A stretch of DNA of 64,000 nucleotides, from positions 372,001 through 436,000 of the forward strand of contig JADMKP010000007.1 of the NCBI GenBank assembly GCA_015478775.1, read 5' to 3'. Shown in pieces: positions 34,790 to 44,122 of the stretch. A program made the position numbers and the translations under genes. The notes beneath the pieces are model-generated. The model saw only the letters and a list, made by a program, of their open reading frames with translations. It did not search any database and was not told the origin of the DNA. Position 1 is the first letter of the stretch. The number at the start of each line of letters is the position of its first letter. Source of the DNA: Fermentimonas sp. Lineage in GTDB: Bacteria > Bacteroidota > Bacteroidia > Bacteroidales > Dysgonomonadaceae.

Positions 34790-36943
34790 ATGAAATTATT
34801 TTCACCCATTATTATTATATCTATCATTTTAACAAGCTGCACAGTAGCGTCAGATAAACAACTAACTGATTACGTGAATCCTTTTTTGGGGACAGCTACA
34901 CTTTGGGAAACTGAGGACCTAGGGTATGAAAGAACTTGGGATGAACGCACTTGGGGAGCAGAAGTTTTTCCAGGAACATCTCTACCAAATGCAATGGTTC
35001 AACTTAGCCCCGTAACTCAATACAGAAGTGGTGCAGGTTATCAATATGAAGATACAGTAATATACGGTTTTGCTCATACCAATAAAGGCCATTGGAACTT
35101 ACTTCATGTTCCGATACTACCTGTAACGGGAGAAGTAAATCCAAGCGATTTTGTATCAGGTTACAGTCATGATAACGAATCTGCAAATCCGGGATATTAT
35201 CAAGTCTTTCTTGAAAGGTATGGTATAAACGTTGAACTTACTTCTACTCTTAGAAGCGGATTCCATAAATATCACTACAAGGATGGAGATCAGAAGAAAC
35301 TGTTGGCAGACTTAACTCGCTCCAATAACCATGTACGTGATTGGAATATTGAAAAGATGGATGATAATAGTTTTGCTGGATTTCAGGATACCGGCGAGCG
35401 AGTGCATTTTTATGCAGTCTCAAACTATTCAATAGATAACATAGAACAAATAAAAGATGATAATCATGAAGTTTCTGTTGTTAACTTCAGCGAAAACAAT
35501 AACAATGAACCATTAGAACTCAAGATTGGATTTTCTTTTGTTAGTATTGAAAATGCTAAATTGAATCTTGAAATAGAGATGATTAATAAAAGCTTTACCC
35601 AAGTACAAGAAGAAGCTAATGATATTTGGGAAGAGTTATTAGCTCACATAAAAGTTACTGGTGGAACTGAAAGAGAGAAAGGCATCTTCTACTCTACCCT
35701 TTATCGATCATTCTTGTGGCCTGCCTTACGAAGCGACTCGAATGGAGATTTTACAGATGAACGAGGAGAAATAGCAAATGAAGGTTTCAGGTATTATACC
35801 AACCCATCTTTTTGGGATGATTATAGAAATAAGTTAGTGCTTCTGGCAATGATTTCACCTGATGTGACAACTGATGTAATGAAATCAATTATTGATAAGG
35901 GTGAAAAAAGAGGCGGTTATATGCCTACATTCTTTCATGGAGACCACGCTTCTGTATTTGTAGCAGGAACATGGCTAAGAGGCATACAAGACTTTGATCT
36001 TGAGAGAGCTTATGCACTGATACTGCAAAATGCGATGGTACCAGGTAGAGGTGGAAGACCATACCTGGATGAGTATCTTGAAAGAGGATGGATCGCTGAA
36101 AAAGATACAACAGAAGTGCCTTTTTGGGATGAGTATAAAGCTGCAGTAACTAAAACTGTTGAATATGCATATGATGATTATGCAACGGCTTTAGTTGCAA
36201 AAGAACTGGGTGATGAAGAAAATTACCAAATTCTGATGGAGCGATCTGATAATTACAAGAAGTTATTTGACCCTTCAACCGGTTTCTGGCGTGGAAAAGT
36301 TGATGATGGCTCATGGATTGAGGATTTTGATCCATATTATCCCTATTTTGCTTATATGTATAGAGAAGCAAATGCGTGGCAATCTCTATTTTTTGCTCCC
36401 CATGATATAGAAGGCATGATCGATCTTTATCCTAGTCATGAAGCTATTGATCAGAAACTTGACTCTCTGTTTACTGAACCATGGAGAGGTTATGAAGTGC
36501 ACAATTTAACTGGTTTTATTGGCAATTACTGTCATGGTAACCAACCTGCGCATTCAATTCCATACACTTATTACTTTATTAATAAGCAAGAGAAGGCTCA
36601 AATCGTTCTTGATAGTATCATGGATCGTTTTTATGATATGGGAGTAGATGGACTTGCTTATTCAGGAATGGATGATGCCGGAGAGATGTCATCATGGTAT
36701 GTATTTAATGCTATAGGCCTTTATACTTATTCACCGGCGGATACCGAATATATAGTTTCTGTGCCACTTTTTGATGAAGTGAAATTTACTCTTGGTAACG
36801 GAACTAAATTTACTATTAGAAAAGAAGGGAACGGACAGAAAATAAATGAAATAAATTATGGTAATGAGATTGTAGATGGTTGGTTTATTAATCATGACCA
36901 ACTTCTGCAAGGGAAAGAACTGGTTATAAAAACAACTGAATAG
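34790..36943 (+). CDS. GH92 alpha-mannosidase-family enzyme with Gln in the general-acid position
   Basis: 717 residues; lipobox Cys17 followed by Thr-Val-Ala (no acidic signal), so probably periplasm-facing. N-terminal beta domain (YVNPFLGTATLW, WGAEVFPGTSLPNAMVQLSP) and C-terminal (alpha/alpha)6 domain, as in GH92. The base pair Asp628-Asp629 lies in SGMDDAGEMSSWYV. The motif usually read as HGNEP, which contains the general-acid Glu, is HGNQP here, with Gln585 encoded by CAA at 36542-36544. GH92 enzymes are calcium-dependent exo-alpha-mannosidases. As I recall, members with Gln at this site act on mannose-1-phospho-6-mannose, whose phosphate leaving group needs no acid. The gene ends 1 bp from convergent recG. 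Confidence 0.88.
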   Translation: MKLFSPIIIISIILTSCTVASDKQLTDYVNPFLGTATLWETEDLGYERTWDERTWGAEVFPGTSLPNAMVQLSPVTQYRSGAGYQYEDTVIYGFAHTNKGHWNLLHVPILPVTGEVNPSDFVSGYSHDNESANPGYYQVFLERYGINVELTSTLRSGFHKYHYKDGDQKKLLADLTRSNNHVRDWNIEKMDDNSFAGFQDTGERVHFYAVSNYSIDNIEQIKDDNHEVSVVNFSENNNNEPLELKIGFSFVSIENAKLNLEIEMINKSFTQVQEEANDIWEELLAHIKVTGGTEREKGIFYSTLYRSFLWPALRSDSNGDFTDERGEIANEGFRYYTNPSFWDDYRNKLVLLAMISPDVTTDVMKSIIDKGEKRGGYMPTFFHGDHASVFVAGTWLRGIQDFDLERAYALILQNAMVPGRGGRPYLDEYLERGWIAEKDTTEVPFWDEYKAAVTKTVEYAYDDYATALVAKELGDEENYQILMERSDNYKKLFDPSTGFWRGKVDDGSWIEDFDPYYPYFAYMYREANAWQSLFFAPHDIEGMIDLYPSHEAIDQKLDSLFTEPWRGYEVHNLTGFIGNYCHGNQPAHSIPYTYYFINKQEKAQIVLDSIMDRFYDMGVDGLAYSGMDDAGEMSSWYVFNAIGLYTYSPADTEYIVSVPLFDEVKFTLGNGTKFTIRKEGNGQKINEINYGNEIVDGWFINHDQLLQGKELVIKTTE

Positions 36944-36944
36944 T

Positions 36945-39038
36945 TCAACTGATCATGCTCCAGTCGTAGCGATTCCCACCAAGACGGCTCAATTGCTGTT
37001 TGAGAACGGAATGCTCCTGCTGTTCGAGCTTAGGATCTTTTTCAATTAATTTTTCAGCTATTTCTCTTGCAAGATATAGAATATCATTATCTCTAACGAT
37101 ATCAGCTATTTTAAGATTGAAGGGTATCCCACTTTGCTGGGTGCCCTCCAAATCTCCCGGTCCACGCAACTTTAGATCAGCTTCGGCAATAAGAAAACCG
37201 TCGTTAGTTTCAGTCATAATTCCAATTCTTTTACGGGTGTCTGCCGATATTTCGTATGGGGTTAGTAATACACAGTATGATTGATCTGCACCTCGACCCA
37301 CCCTACCTCTAAGCTGATGTAATTGCGATAGGCCAAATCGTTGAGCACTTTCAATGACCATTACAGTAGCATTCGGAACATTTACACCAACTTCAATAAC
37401 TGTTGTTGATACCATTATTTGTGTTACCCCTTTTACGAATCGCTGCATAACTTCATCTTTCTCGGCAGGCTTCATTCTTCCATGCATTTTGTCTACAGTA
37501 AATTCTGGAAATACCTCTAGCATATGAATATATCCATCTTCAAGGTTCTTTAGGTCTAAAGTCTCACTTTCCTCAATAAGCGGATAAACAATATAAGCTT
37601 GTCGTCCTAGTTTGATTTGATTTCGTATAAACATATATAGCTCACCCCGTTTTTTATCATATCTGTGAATAGTCTCCACAGGCTTTCTGCCGGGAGGTAA
37701 TTCATCTATAATCGATACGTCCAGATCACCATAAACAGTCATTGCGAGAGTGCGGGGAATGGGTGTGGCCGTCATGACAAGAACATGTGGAGGCTGATTA
37801 TTTTTGGTCCACAACTTTGCTCTTTGCGCAACACCAAATCGATGCTGCTCATCAATTACAACAAAACCAAGATTCCTAAATTGAACCACATCCTCAATTA
37901 GAGCATGTGTTCCTATCAGAATATTAATCTCACCAGACGCGAGCCCTGCATGAATTCCCTCTCTTTTTTTTTTCTTAGTTGATCCCGTTAATAGTTCAAC
38001 ACGAATATTCATGTTTGAAAGCATATTTGATAATGTTTCATAATGCTGAGATGCTAGAATTTCGGTAGGAGCCATAAGACATGCCTGAAATCCATTATCA
38101 AGTGAAATTAATATACACATTAAAGCTACAAGAGTTTTACCACTTCCTACATCACCCTGCAAGAGCCTATTCATCTGTCTACCCGACGCTGTATCCTTAC
38201 GTATTTCTTTAATTACTCTCTTTTGAGCATTTGTTAATGGAAATGGAAGATGTTTTTTGAAAAACATGTTCAGGTTATCTCCCACTTTAGAAAAAACAAA
38301 TCCTTTGAGTTTATTTTTTCTATCAGCAGTATACCTGACTATACTTAATTGGATATAAAATAGCTCTTCAAACTTTAGCCTGAACTGAGCATCACGTAAT
38401 TTAGCAGATGAAGATGGGAAATGAATATTCTCAACAGCTTCCTGAAAAGATATTAGTTTTGCAGCTTCAATTACATCATGAGATAATGTTTCGGAAAGTC
38501 TCTCCTTGATAAGTGCATATGCATTTTCAATTATTTTGTGCATCGCTTTGGAGTTTAGATAGTGGTTTTTCATTTTCTCAGTGGTACTGTACAATGGCAT
38601 GAATCCGTCAGGACGATCAGTTTCATTTAAGAAAGGATCAATATCTGGATGAGCAATATTCCATTTACCATTAAAAAGATTTGGCTTACCAAAAACTATA
38701 TACTCTTGGTTTATTTTATATTTATTTTCAATAAACCTTATTCCCTGAAACCAAATAAGATCTACAAATCCGTGTCCGTCTGTAAAATGAGCTACCAGGC
38801 GCTTTCTTCGCCCTTCTCCAAATGTCTCGAAAGATTTTATTTGACCTTTTAGCTGTATATACGCTATAGAGCTATCAATTTCATGGATATAATAAATTCT
38901 ACTCCTATCGATATATCTATAAGGATACCATCTTAGAAGGTCATTTAAAGTGAAAACATCTATTTCTTTATTTAAAATTTCGGCTCTCTTTGGTCCTACC
39001 CCTGTGATGAATTTTATATCAGTTTGAAGTACACTCAT
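36945..39038 (-). CDS. recG: ATP-dependent DNA helicase RecG
   Basis: 697 residues, the full family length. The N-terminal wedge/OB domain covers about 1-170 (ITGVGPKRAEILN), Walker A GDVGSGKT lies at 295-302, DEQHRFGVAQR near 396 and the C-terminal helicase motif QLRGRVGRGADQSYC near 583. RecG remodels stalled replication forks and Holliday junctions. It has a promoter box just after the glyA terminator, so it is expressed separately. Confidence 0.96.
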   Translation of the reverse strand: MSVLQTDIKFITGVGPKRAEILNKEIDVFTLNDLLRWYPYRYIDRSRIYYIHEIDSSIAYIQLKGQIKSFETFGEGRRKRLVAHFTDGHGFVDLIWFQGIRFIENKYKINQEYIVFGKPNLFNGKWNIAHPDIDPFLNETDRPDGFMPLYSTTEKMKNHYLNSKAMHKIIENAYALIKERLSETLSHDVIEAAKLISFQEAVENIHFPSSSAKLRDAQFRLKFEELFYIQLSIVRYTADRKNKLKGFVFSKVGDNLNMFFKKHLPFPLTNAQKRVIKEIRKDTASGRQMNRLLQGDVGSGKTLVALMCILISLDNGFQACLMAPTEILASQHYETLSNMLSNMNIRVELLTGSTKKKKREGIHAGLASGEINILIGTHALIEDVVQFRNLGFVVIDEQHRFGVAQRAKLWTKNNQPPHVLVMTATPIPRTLAMTVYGDLDVSIIDELPPGRKPVETIHRYDKKRGELYMFIRNQIKLGRQAYIVYPLIEESETLDLKNLEDGYIHMLEVFPEFTVDKMHGRMKPAEKDEVMQRFVKGVTQIMVSTTVIEVGVNVPNATVMVIESAQRFGLSQLHQLRGRVGRGADQSYCVLLTPYEISADTRKRIGIMTETNDGFLIAEADLKLRGPGDLEGTQQSGIPFNLKIADIVRDNDILYLAREIAEKLIEKDPKLEQQEHSVLKQQLSRLGGNRYDWSMIS

Positions 39039-39087
39039 TATTATTAAATGTTGAGGGGAAATAATTTAATACAGAAAGTTGTTTATG

Positions 39088-39095
39088 CAAATATA
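39088..39095 (-). promoter_or_regulatory. Promoter -7 box of recG
   Basis: The minus strand reads TATATTTG, 49 bases before the recG ATG and just downstream of the glyA terminator. No -33 element was assigned. Confidence 0.45.
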
Positions 39096-39096
39096 A

Positions 39097-39129
39097 TAAA
39101 AACGAGGAATAGATTTACTACCCCTCGTT
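39097..39129 (-). terminator. Rho-independent terminator of glyA
   Basis: On the minus strand AACGAGG (39129-39123) and CCTCGTT (39107-39101) form a seven-pair stem with a 15-base loop, followed by a run of five T. It lies 50 bases after the glyA stop. Confidence 0.7.
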
Positions 39130-39178
39130 ATTTCTTATGTTATTCAAACAAGTAAAAACTTGTAATCTGTTTATATCA

Positions 39179-40459
39179 CTACCATGAAAATAGTGGAAAC
39201 TGCTTCATAGTAATATTTACTTTTTCGCGAACAGAAGATATAACTTTATTATCTTCAGGATTTGAAAGAATTGTATCTACCCATTCGACAATATCACCCA
39301 TTAAATCCTCTTTAGCTCCGCGGGTTGTTACTGCTGGTGTGCCGAACCGTAAACCGGATGTTTGGAATGGCGATCTACTATCGAAAGGTACCATATTTTT
39401 ATTTACTGTTATATCTGCCTCTCCCAGTATATTTTCTCCTACTTTTCCGGTTAGTTCAGGAAACTTGGTGCGAAGGTCGACCAATATTATATGATTATCT
39501 GTACCATCGGAAACTACATTATAACCTTTGTTGATAAATGCTTTAGCCATTGCATCTGCATTTTTCTTAACCTGTTGTTGATAAACCTTAAATTCTGGTT
39601 GTAGTGCTTCATGAAAAGCTACAGCCTTTGCAGCAATTACATGCTCAAGTGGGCCTCCTTGCATTCCGGGAAATACTGCAGAATCTAGCATTGCAGACAT
39701 CATCTTAACTTCGCCTTTTGGCGTCTTAACGTCCCATGGGTTTTCAAAATCTTTACCCATTAAAATTACTCCTCCCCTAGGACCACGCAATGTTTTGTGT
39801 GTAGTTGAAGTAACAATATGAGCATGCTTAAGTGGGTTTTCGAGCAGACCCGCAGCAATAAGACCAGCTGGATGTGCCATATCTACCATAAATATCGCAC
39901 CTACCTCGTCAGCAACTTTACGTATGCGTGCATAATCCCATTCGCGTGAATATGCTGACGCACCCGCAATAATAAGTTTTGGTTTTTCATTACGAGCTAC
40001 CTGTTCCAGTTGATCGTAATCTACTCTTTGATCTGCTTCTCTTACATTATATTCTAAAGGGGTATACATCAATCCCGAGAAGTTCACAGGTGAGCCGTGA
40101 GTTAAATGACCACCATGAGATAGATTTAGACCTAGAAATTTGTCTCCGGCTTTAAGACAAGCTAAAAAGACTGCAGCATTGGCCTGAGCACCTGAGTGAG
40201 GTTGCACATTTGCCCATTCTGCATTAAACATCTCTTTTAATCTGTCTATTGCTAGCTGTTCGCTCAAATCTACTATTTCACATCCGCCATAATAACGTCT
40301 TCCTGGATAACCTTCGGCGTATTTATTTGTTAGAACGGATCCTGCAGCTTCCATTACCTGGTCACTTACAAAATTCTCTGAAGCAATTAGCTCTAGCCCC
40401 TTTAGTTGGCGCTCACGCTCCCTTTCGATTATACTAAAAATTTGTGGATCTCTCTTCAT
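39179..40459 (-). CDS. glyA: Serine hydroxymethyltransferase
   Basis: 426 residues. [11 protein letters not shown] (22-32), [14 protein letters not shown] (51-64), [19 protein letters not shown] (212-230) with the PLP-binding Lys222, and [15 protein letters not shown] later identify SHMT. The enzyme interconverts serine and glycine while loading tetrahydrofolate with a one-carbon unit in the cytoplasm. It has its own promoter box and terminator and is thus a single-gene unit. Confidence 0.97.
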   Translation of the reverse strand: MKRDPQIFSIIERERERQLKGLELIASENFVSDQVMEAAGSVLTNKYAEGYPGRRYYGGCEIVDLSEQLAIDRLKEMFNAEWANVQPHSGAQANAAVFLACLKAGDKFLGLNLSHGGHLTHGSPVNFSGLMYTPLEYNVREADQRVDYDQLEQVARNEKPKLIIAGASAYSREWDYARIRKVADEVGAIFMVDMAHPAGLIAAGLLENPLKHAHIVTSTTHKTLRGPRGGVILMGKDFENPWDVKTPKGEVKMMSAMLDSAVFPGMQGGPLEHVIAAKAVAFHEALQPEFKVYQQQVKKNADAMAKAFINKGYNVVSDGTDNHIILVDLRTKFPELTGKVGENILGEADITVNKNMVPFDSRSPFQTSGLRFGTPAVTTRGAKEDLMGDIVEWVDTILSNPEDNKVISSVREKVNITMKQFPLFSW

Positions 40460-40491
40460 GTTTAAAAATATTATTTCTTTATTTCTTTATG

Positions 40492-40499
40492 CAAAAATA
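40492..40499 (-). promoter_or_regulatory. Promoter -7 box of glyA
   Basis: The minus strand reads TATTTTTG, 32 bases upstream of the glyA ATG. It is an exact TAnnTTTG match. Confidence 0.5.
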
Positions 40500-40540
40500 A
40501 CTAAGTTTGAGCATAAAAGAAAGCTTACTTGCTCTAATTT

Positions 40541-41617
40541 TTAAAGATTGTGAAGATACCATTTATACAACCTCTTAACTCCTTCTTGAATACCTATTGA
40601 ATGTTTCCAACCAAGAGCATTGAGTTTAGAAACATCGGTTAGCTTTCTCATTGCACCATCGGGTTTAGAGCTATCGAACTCTATTTGTCCTACATAATTA
40701 ACACGCTCTTTAACAAGATATGCAAGATCTCGAATTGAGATTTCTTCTCCAGACCCAATATTAATATGACAATTACGAATTTCTTTTTTATCCTTTATTA
40801 GATCTGAGAAATCTATGTGCTCCATGATAAAAACACATGCGTCGGCCATCTCTTCACTCCATAAAAACTCACGCAAAGGTGTCCCTGTTCCCCATAAGGA
40901 TAATTTGTTCTCTGATATCCCATATTTATTTAAAATTGCAGTAATCTCTTTTTTGGAATTTGAACCTGAAACTTGCTCTATAGGTCGTGCATTTACATCT
41001 CGTATGATTGTATCCCAATCGCCTTCCATAAGTGCTTTAGAAAGATGAATCTTTCTTATTATTGCGGGTAACACATGACTCTTTTCTAAATCGAAGTTGT
41101 CATTTGGACCATATAAGTTTGTTGGCATGACAGCAATAAAGTTGGTTCCATACTGAATATTGAAGCTTTCGCACATTTTCAGTCCAGCTATCTTTGCTAT
41201 AGCGTAAGGTTCATTAGTGTATTCCAAAGGACCTGTTAACAGTGAATCTTCCGACATTGGTTGTGGCGCTTCTTTAGGATAAATGCAAGTGCTACCTAAA
41301 AATAGAAGCTTCTTTACACTATGCTTGAAGCTTTCACCAATTACATTATTTTGTATCTGTAGATTTTTACATATAAAGTCTGCTCTATAGGTATTATTTG
41401 CCACTATACCTCCTACCTTTGCAGCTGCAAGGAATACATAATCAGGTTTTTCTTCTTCGAAGAAATGAGACACAGCTCTGTTGTCTAGTAGATCCAACTC
41501 GCTATGAGAACGACCTATAATATTTGTAAATCCTTTTTCTTTAAGATTATTAAAGATAGCAGACCCAACAAGCCCTTTGTGTCCTGCTACATATATTTTA
41601 GATGATTTGTCTGTCAT
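40541..41617 (-). CDS. fcl: GDP-L-fucose synthase
   Basis: 358 residues. NAD(P)-binding VAGHKGLVGSAI near 10-21, the family motif AAKVGGIVANN (65-75), GSTCIYPKEAPQPM (107-120) and the SDR Tyr-x3-Lys in EPYAIAKIAGLKMCE (about 136-150). An insertion around 195-245 relative to the E. coli enzyme is common in Bacteroidota. It makes GDP-L-fucose from GDP-4-keto-6-deoxymannose for surface glycans. The partner GDP-mannose dehydratase (gmd) is not in the window. Rhamnose genes lie nearby but on separate transcripts. Confidence 0.93.
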   Translation of the reverse strand: MTDKSSKIYVAGHKGLVGSAIFNNLKEKGFTNIIGRSHSELDLLDNRAVSHFFEEEKPDYVFLAAAKVGGIVANNTYRADFICKNLQIQNNVIGESFKHSVKKLLFLGSTCIYPKEAPQPMSEDSLLTGPLEYTNEPYAIAKIAGLKMCESFNIQYGTNFIAVMPTNLYGPNDNFDLEKSHVLPAIIRKIHLSKALMEGDWDTIIRDVNARPIEQVSGSNSKKEITAILNKYGISENKLSLWGTGTPLREFLWSEEMADACVFIMEHIDFSDLIKDKKEIRNCHINIGSGEEISIRDLAYLVKERVNYVGQIEFDSSKPDGAMRKLTDVSKLNALGWKHSIGIQEGVKRLYKWYLHNL

Positions 41618-41772
41618 AAATTTATGCGTTATTGATTAATCTTTTTTCACCCATCCTTTTAGCTGCTTTAAAAAATCATTTTGACTCAACTATCTATCTA
41701 CTAATGTTTTAAACATTTCAAATATAGTGTTTAATTTTAAAACCGTTGTAAATGTACCATTAATTATATTAT

Positions 41773-41833
41773 CACGCAAACGTGAGATAATTGGCAATTT
41801 TTATGGTCATTGATGAAAATAAACTAAATTTGC
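41773..41833 (+). promoter_or_regulatory. Promoter region of the 41861 gene with an upstream inverted repeat
   Basis: TAAATTTG (41825-41832) is a consensus -7 box. About 40 bases upstream TCACG-CAAA-CGTGA (41773-41786) is a perfect 5-bp inverted repeat, a possible regulator site. A second palindrome (AATGTTTTAAACATT at 41703-41717) lies further up. No good -33 element was seen. Confidence 0.35.
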
Positions 41834-41860
41834 ATAATGTGTGAGTTAATATTTTGAATT

Positions 41861-42427
41861 ATGAACGTTAAAATAACTAACCAAATGAAGAAAATAATAT
41901 TTCTCGTCGTTTTCTGTATTATATCTTTTGCAAAAGCCCAGGCTCAGTATGTCAGCTATTTAAGAATATCGGGAGACATGGGAACTATAGTAAACTCTCA
42001 ACGTGACAAAAAGTTTGGCATAGGAGGCAATATAAGCTGGTTGACAACTGATAATTTACTATCATTAAACAATAATAATTTTATCACCCTCGGTGTAAAA
42101 GCGCATAATAACCCTTATGGGGATGGTAAATTCATCTCGAGCATTATGAATAAAAAAGACGATGCCTTCAACTATTTGTTGCCTTTTATAGGCTATAGGA
42201 TAACACAAAAAGGAGTTGAAGATGGATTTTTTGTTGAACCTCGAATAGGGGTAGCAATTGGTCCTAGCTATTCTGCATTTGCTATTGCTCCTTTGGCAGG
42301 CTATGCATATAACGCATTTGACTTTTCCATATATTGTGATATGGGTTTTGGTAATGAAGACGGTCCAATATTAAAAAAGCAATTTTATAACATTGGTTTG
42401 AGTGTTGCTTATAATATTAGTTTATAA
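41861..42427 (+). CDS. Small secreted or outer-membrane beta-barrel-like protein, unknown function
   Basis: I do not recognise a family. 188 residues from the first ATG; the ATG at codon 9 (41885) gives a compact signal peptide (MKKIIFLVVFCIISFAKAQA). The mature part alternates Gly/aromatic strands (YVSYLRISGDMG, FFVEPRIGVAIGPSYS, FDFSIYCDMGFG, FYNIGLSVAYNISL). The ending in an amphipathic strand with a terminal Leu suggests an eight-strand outer-membrane barrel. It faces the rmlB gene tail to tail with 2 bases between stops. Confidence 0.7.
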   Translation: MNVKITNQMKKIIFLVVFCIISFAKAQAQYVSYLRISGDMGTIVNSQRDKKFGIGGNISWLTTDNLLSLNNNNFITLGVKAHNNPYGDGKFISSIMNKKDDAFNYLLPFIGYRITQKGVEDGFFVEPRIGVAIGPSYSAFAIAPLAGYAYNAFDFSIYCDMGFGNEDGPILKKQFYNIGLSVAYNISL

Positions 42428-42429
42428 GA

Positions 42430-43488
42430 TCAACTACCGTACATCTTCAAATAATAAGTGCGGTATTCTCCGCTTGTTACAAGATCTAACCAATCTTGGT
42501 TGTCGAGATACCATTGAACTGTTTTTTCGAGTCCATGTTCAAATTGGAGAGAAGGCTCCCAGCCAAGTTCATTTTTGATTTTTTCTGCATCAATGGCATA
42601 GCGGAGATCGTGTCCGGCTCTATCTGTAACGTATGTAATCAGTTTTTGTGATTCACCTTCGGCTCTTCCTAATAATCTATCACATACTTTTACGAGTAAA
42701 TGAATAAGATCTATATTTTTCCATTCGTTAAAACCTCCAATGTTATAAGTTTCTCCTTTACGTCCTTTATGATATATAATATCAATTGCTCTTGCGTGAT
42801 CTTCTACATATAACCAATCTCTAATATTTTCGCCTTTGCCATACACTGGAAGTGGCTTATTGTTACGAATATTGTTTATAAAAAGCGGTATGAGCTTCTC
42901 GGGAAATTGAAATGAGCCGTAATTATTGGAACAGTTTGAAATTAGTATCGGCATTCCATAGGTATCGCGATAGGCTCTCACAAAATGATCAGAAGAAGCC
43001 TTAGAAGCTGAATATGGTGAATGTGGATCATATGATGTTTCTTCTGTAAATGGCGCATCATTAAACTTAAGTTCTCCATAAACCTCGTCAGTTGATACAT
43101 GGTAGAACATCTTATTAGTGAAATCACCATTCCAATGTTCTCTTGCGGCTTGCAGCAAATTTAGAGTACCCATAACGTTTGTTTTAGCAAAAGAAAAAGG
43201 GTCTGTGATTGAACGGTCGACATGACTTTCGGCTGCAAGATGAATAACACCATTAATATTATAACTTTTAAAAACATTCTTAATGGATTCAAAATCACAT
43301 ATATCTTTTTTCACAAAAGTATAATTTGGCTTATCCTCAATATCTTTCAGATTTAGCAAATTGCCCGCATAGGTTAATAAATCTAGATTTATTATATTGT
43401 AGTTGGGGTATTTGTTAACAAAGAACCGAGCTACATGAGATCCAATAAAACCAGCACCGCCGGTAATTAATATGTTTTTTGCTTCCAT
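42430..43488 (-). CDS. rmlB: dTDP-glucose 4,6-dehydratase
   Basis: 352 residues. The Rossmann motif ITGGAGFIGSHVARFF (8-23), catalytic STDEVYGE (about 132-139), YSASKASSDHFVRAY with Tyr-x3-Lys (about 159-173) and NNYGSFQFPEKLIPL (about 187-201). It converts dTDP-glucose to dTDP-4-keto-6-deoxyglucose. It is the last gene of the rmlA-rmlC-rmlB run on the minus strand, 93 bp after rmlC. An rmlD reductase is not present here. Confidence 0.96.
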   Translation of the reverse strand: MEAKNILITGGAGFIGSHVARFFVNKYPNYNIINLDLLTYAGNLLNLKDIEDKPNYTFVKKDICDFESIKNVFKSYNINGVIHLAAESHVDRSITDPFSFAKTNVMGTLNLLQAAREHWNGDFTNKMFYHVSTDEVYGELKFNDAPFTEETSYDPHSPYSASKASSDHFVRAYRDTYGMPILISNCSNNYGSFQFPEKLIPLFINNIRNNKPLPVYGKGENIRDWLYVEDHARAIDIIYHKGRKGETYNIGGFNEWKNIDLIHLLVKVCDRLLGRAEGESQKLITYVTDRAGHDLRYAIDAEKIKNELGWEPSLQFEHGLEKTVQWYLDNQDWLDLVTSGEYRTYYLKMYGS

Positions 43489-43581
43489 ATTTTTTTATAA
43501 TTATAATTGCTTACTTACCTTAATTAATTTATATTTTAATTGAGTGATTATCAAGTCATTGCTTATAACTCTATGGAGTAA

Positions 43582-44118
43582 TTATAGTTGACTAAAAGGA
43601 GGGTTTAGTTCATCTTTTTCAGATAATATAATATCCTCATTAGGCAACTTCCAATTAATATTCAGCTGTTCATCATTCCATTTTATACCTTCTGCATGAT
43701 CGGGAGAATAGTAATTATCGCATTTATATTGACAAATTACTTCTTTGCTAAGTGCAATAAAACCATGTGCAAATCCATGAGGAATATAAATCTGCAGTCT
43801 ATTCTTATCTGAGAGTTCAACAGCAAAATGTTTACCATATGTTATTGAGTTTTTTCGTATATCAACAGCAATATCTAATACTTCCCCTTTAATTACTCTT
43901 ACAAGTTTTGCCTGAGCAAAAGGGGGCTTTTGATAATGTAAACCTCTAAGAACACCATATTTGGAGCTACTTTCATTGTCTTGTATAAAAACGGTATCAC
44001 AAACTAATTCTTCAAATTTCTTTTGTGAATATGATTCAAAAAAATACCCTCTATTGTCTTTATAAATATTTGGTCTAATTATTTTTAGTCCTTCTATTTT
44101 AGTTTCTATAACCTCCAT
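43582..44118 (-). CDS. rmlC: dTDP-4-dehydrorhamnose 3,5-epimerase
   Basis: 178 residues. FFESYSQKKFEEL, the conserved LRGLHYQKPPFAQAKLVRV (about 58-76) with the catalytic His, and IYIPHGFAHGFIALS (about 110-124) are diagnostic cupin-fold RmlC motifs. It epimerises C3 and C5 on the way to dTDP-L-rhamnose. It lies 4 bp after rmlA, so translation is likely coupled. Confidence 0.96.
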   Translation of the reverse strand: MEVIETKIEGLKIIRPNIYKDNRGYFFESYSQKKFEELVCDTVFIQDNESSSKYGVLRGLHYQKPPFAQAKLVRVIKGEVLDIAVDIRKNSITYGKHFAVELSDKNRLQIYIPHGFAHGFIALSKEVICQYKCDNYYSPDHAEGIKWNDEQLNINWKLPNEDIILSEKDELNPPFSQL

Positions 44119-44122
44119 GAAA

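Noticed and set aside
35004-36371. Several 60-73-codon minus-strand frames inside GH92
   Set aside because: Antisense shadows of a clear GH92 gene.
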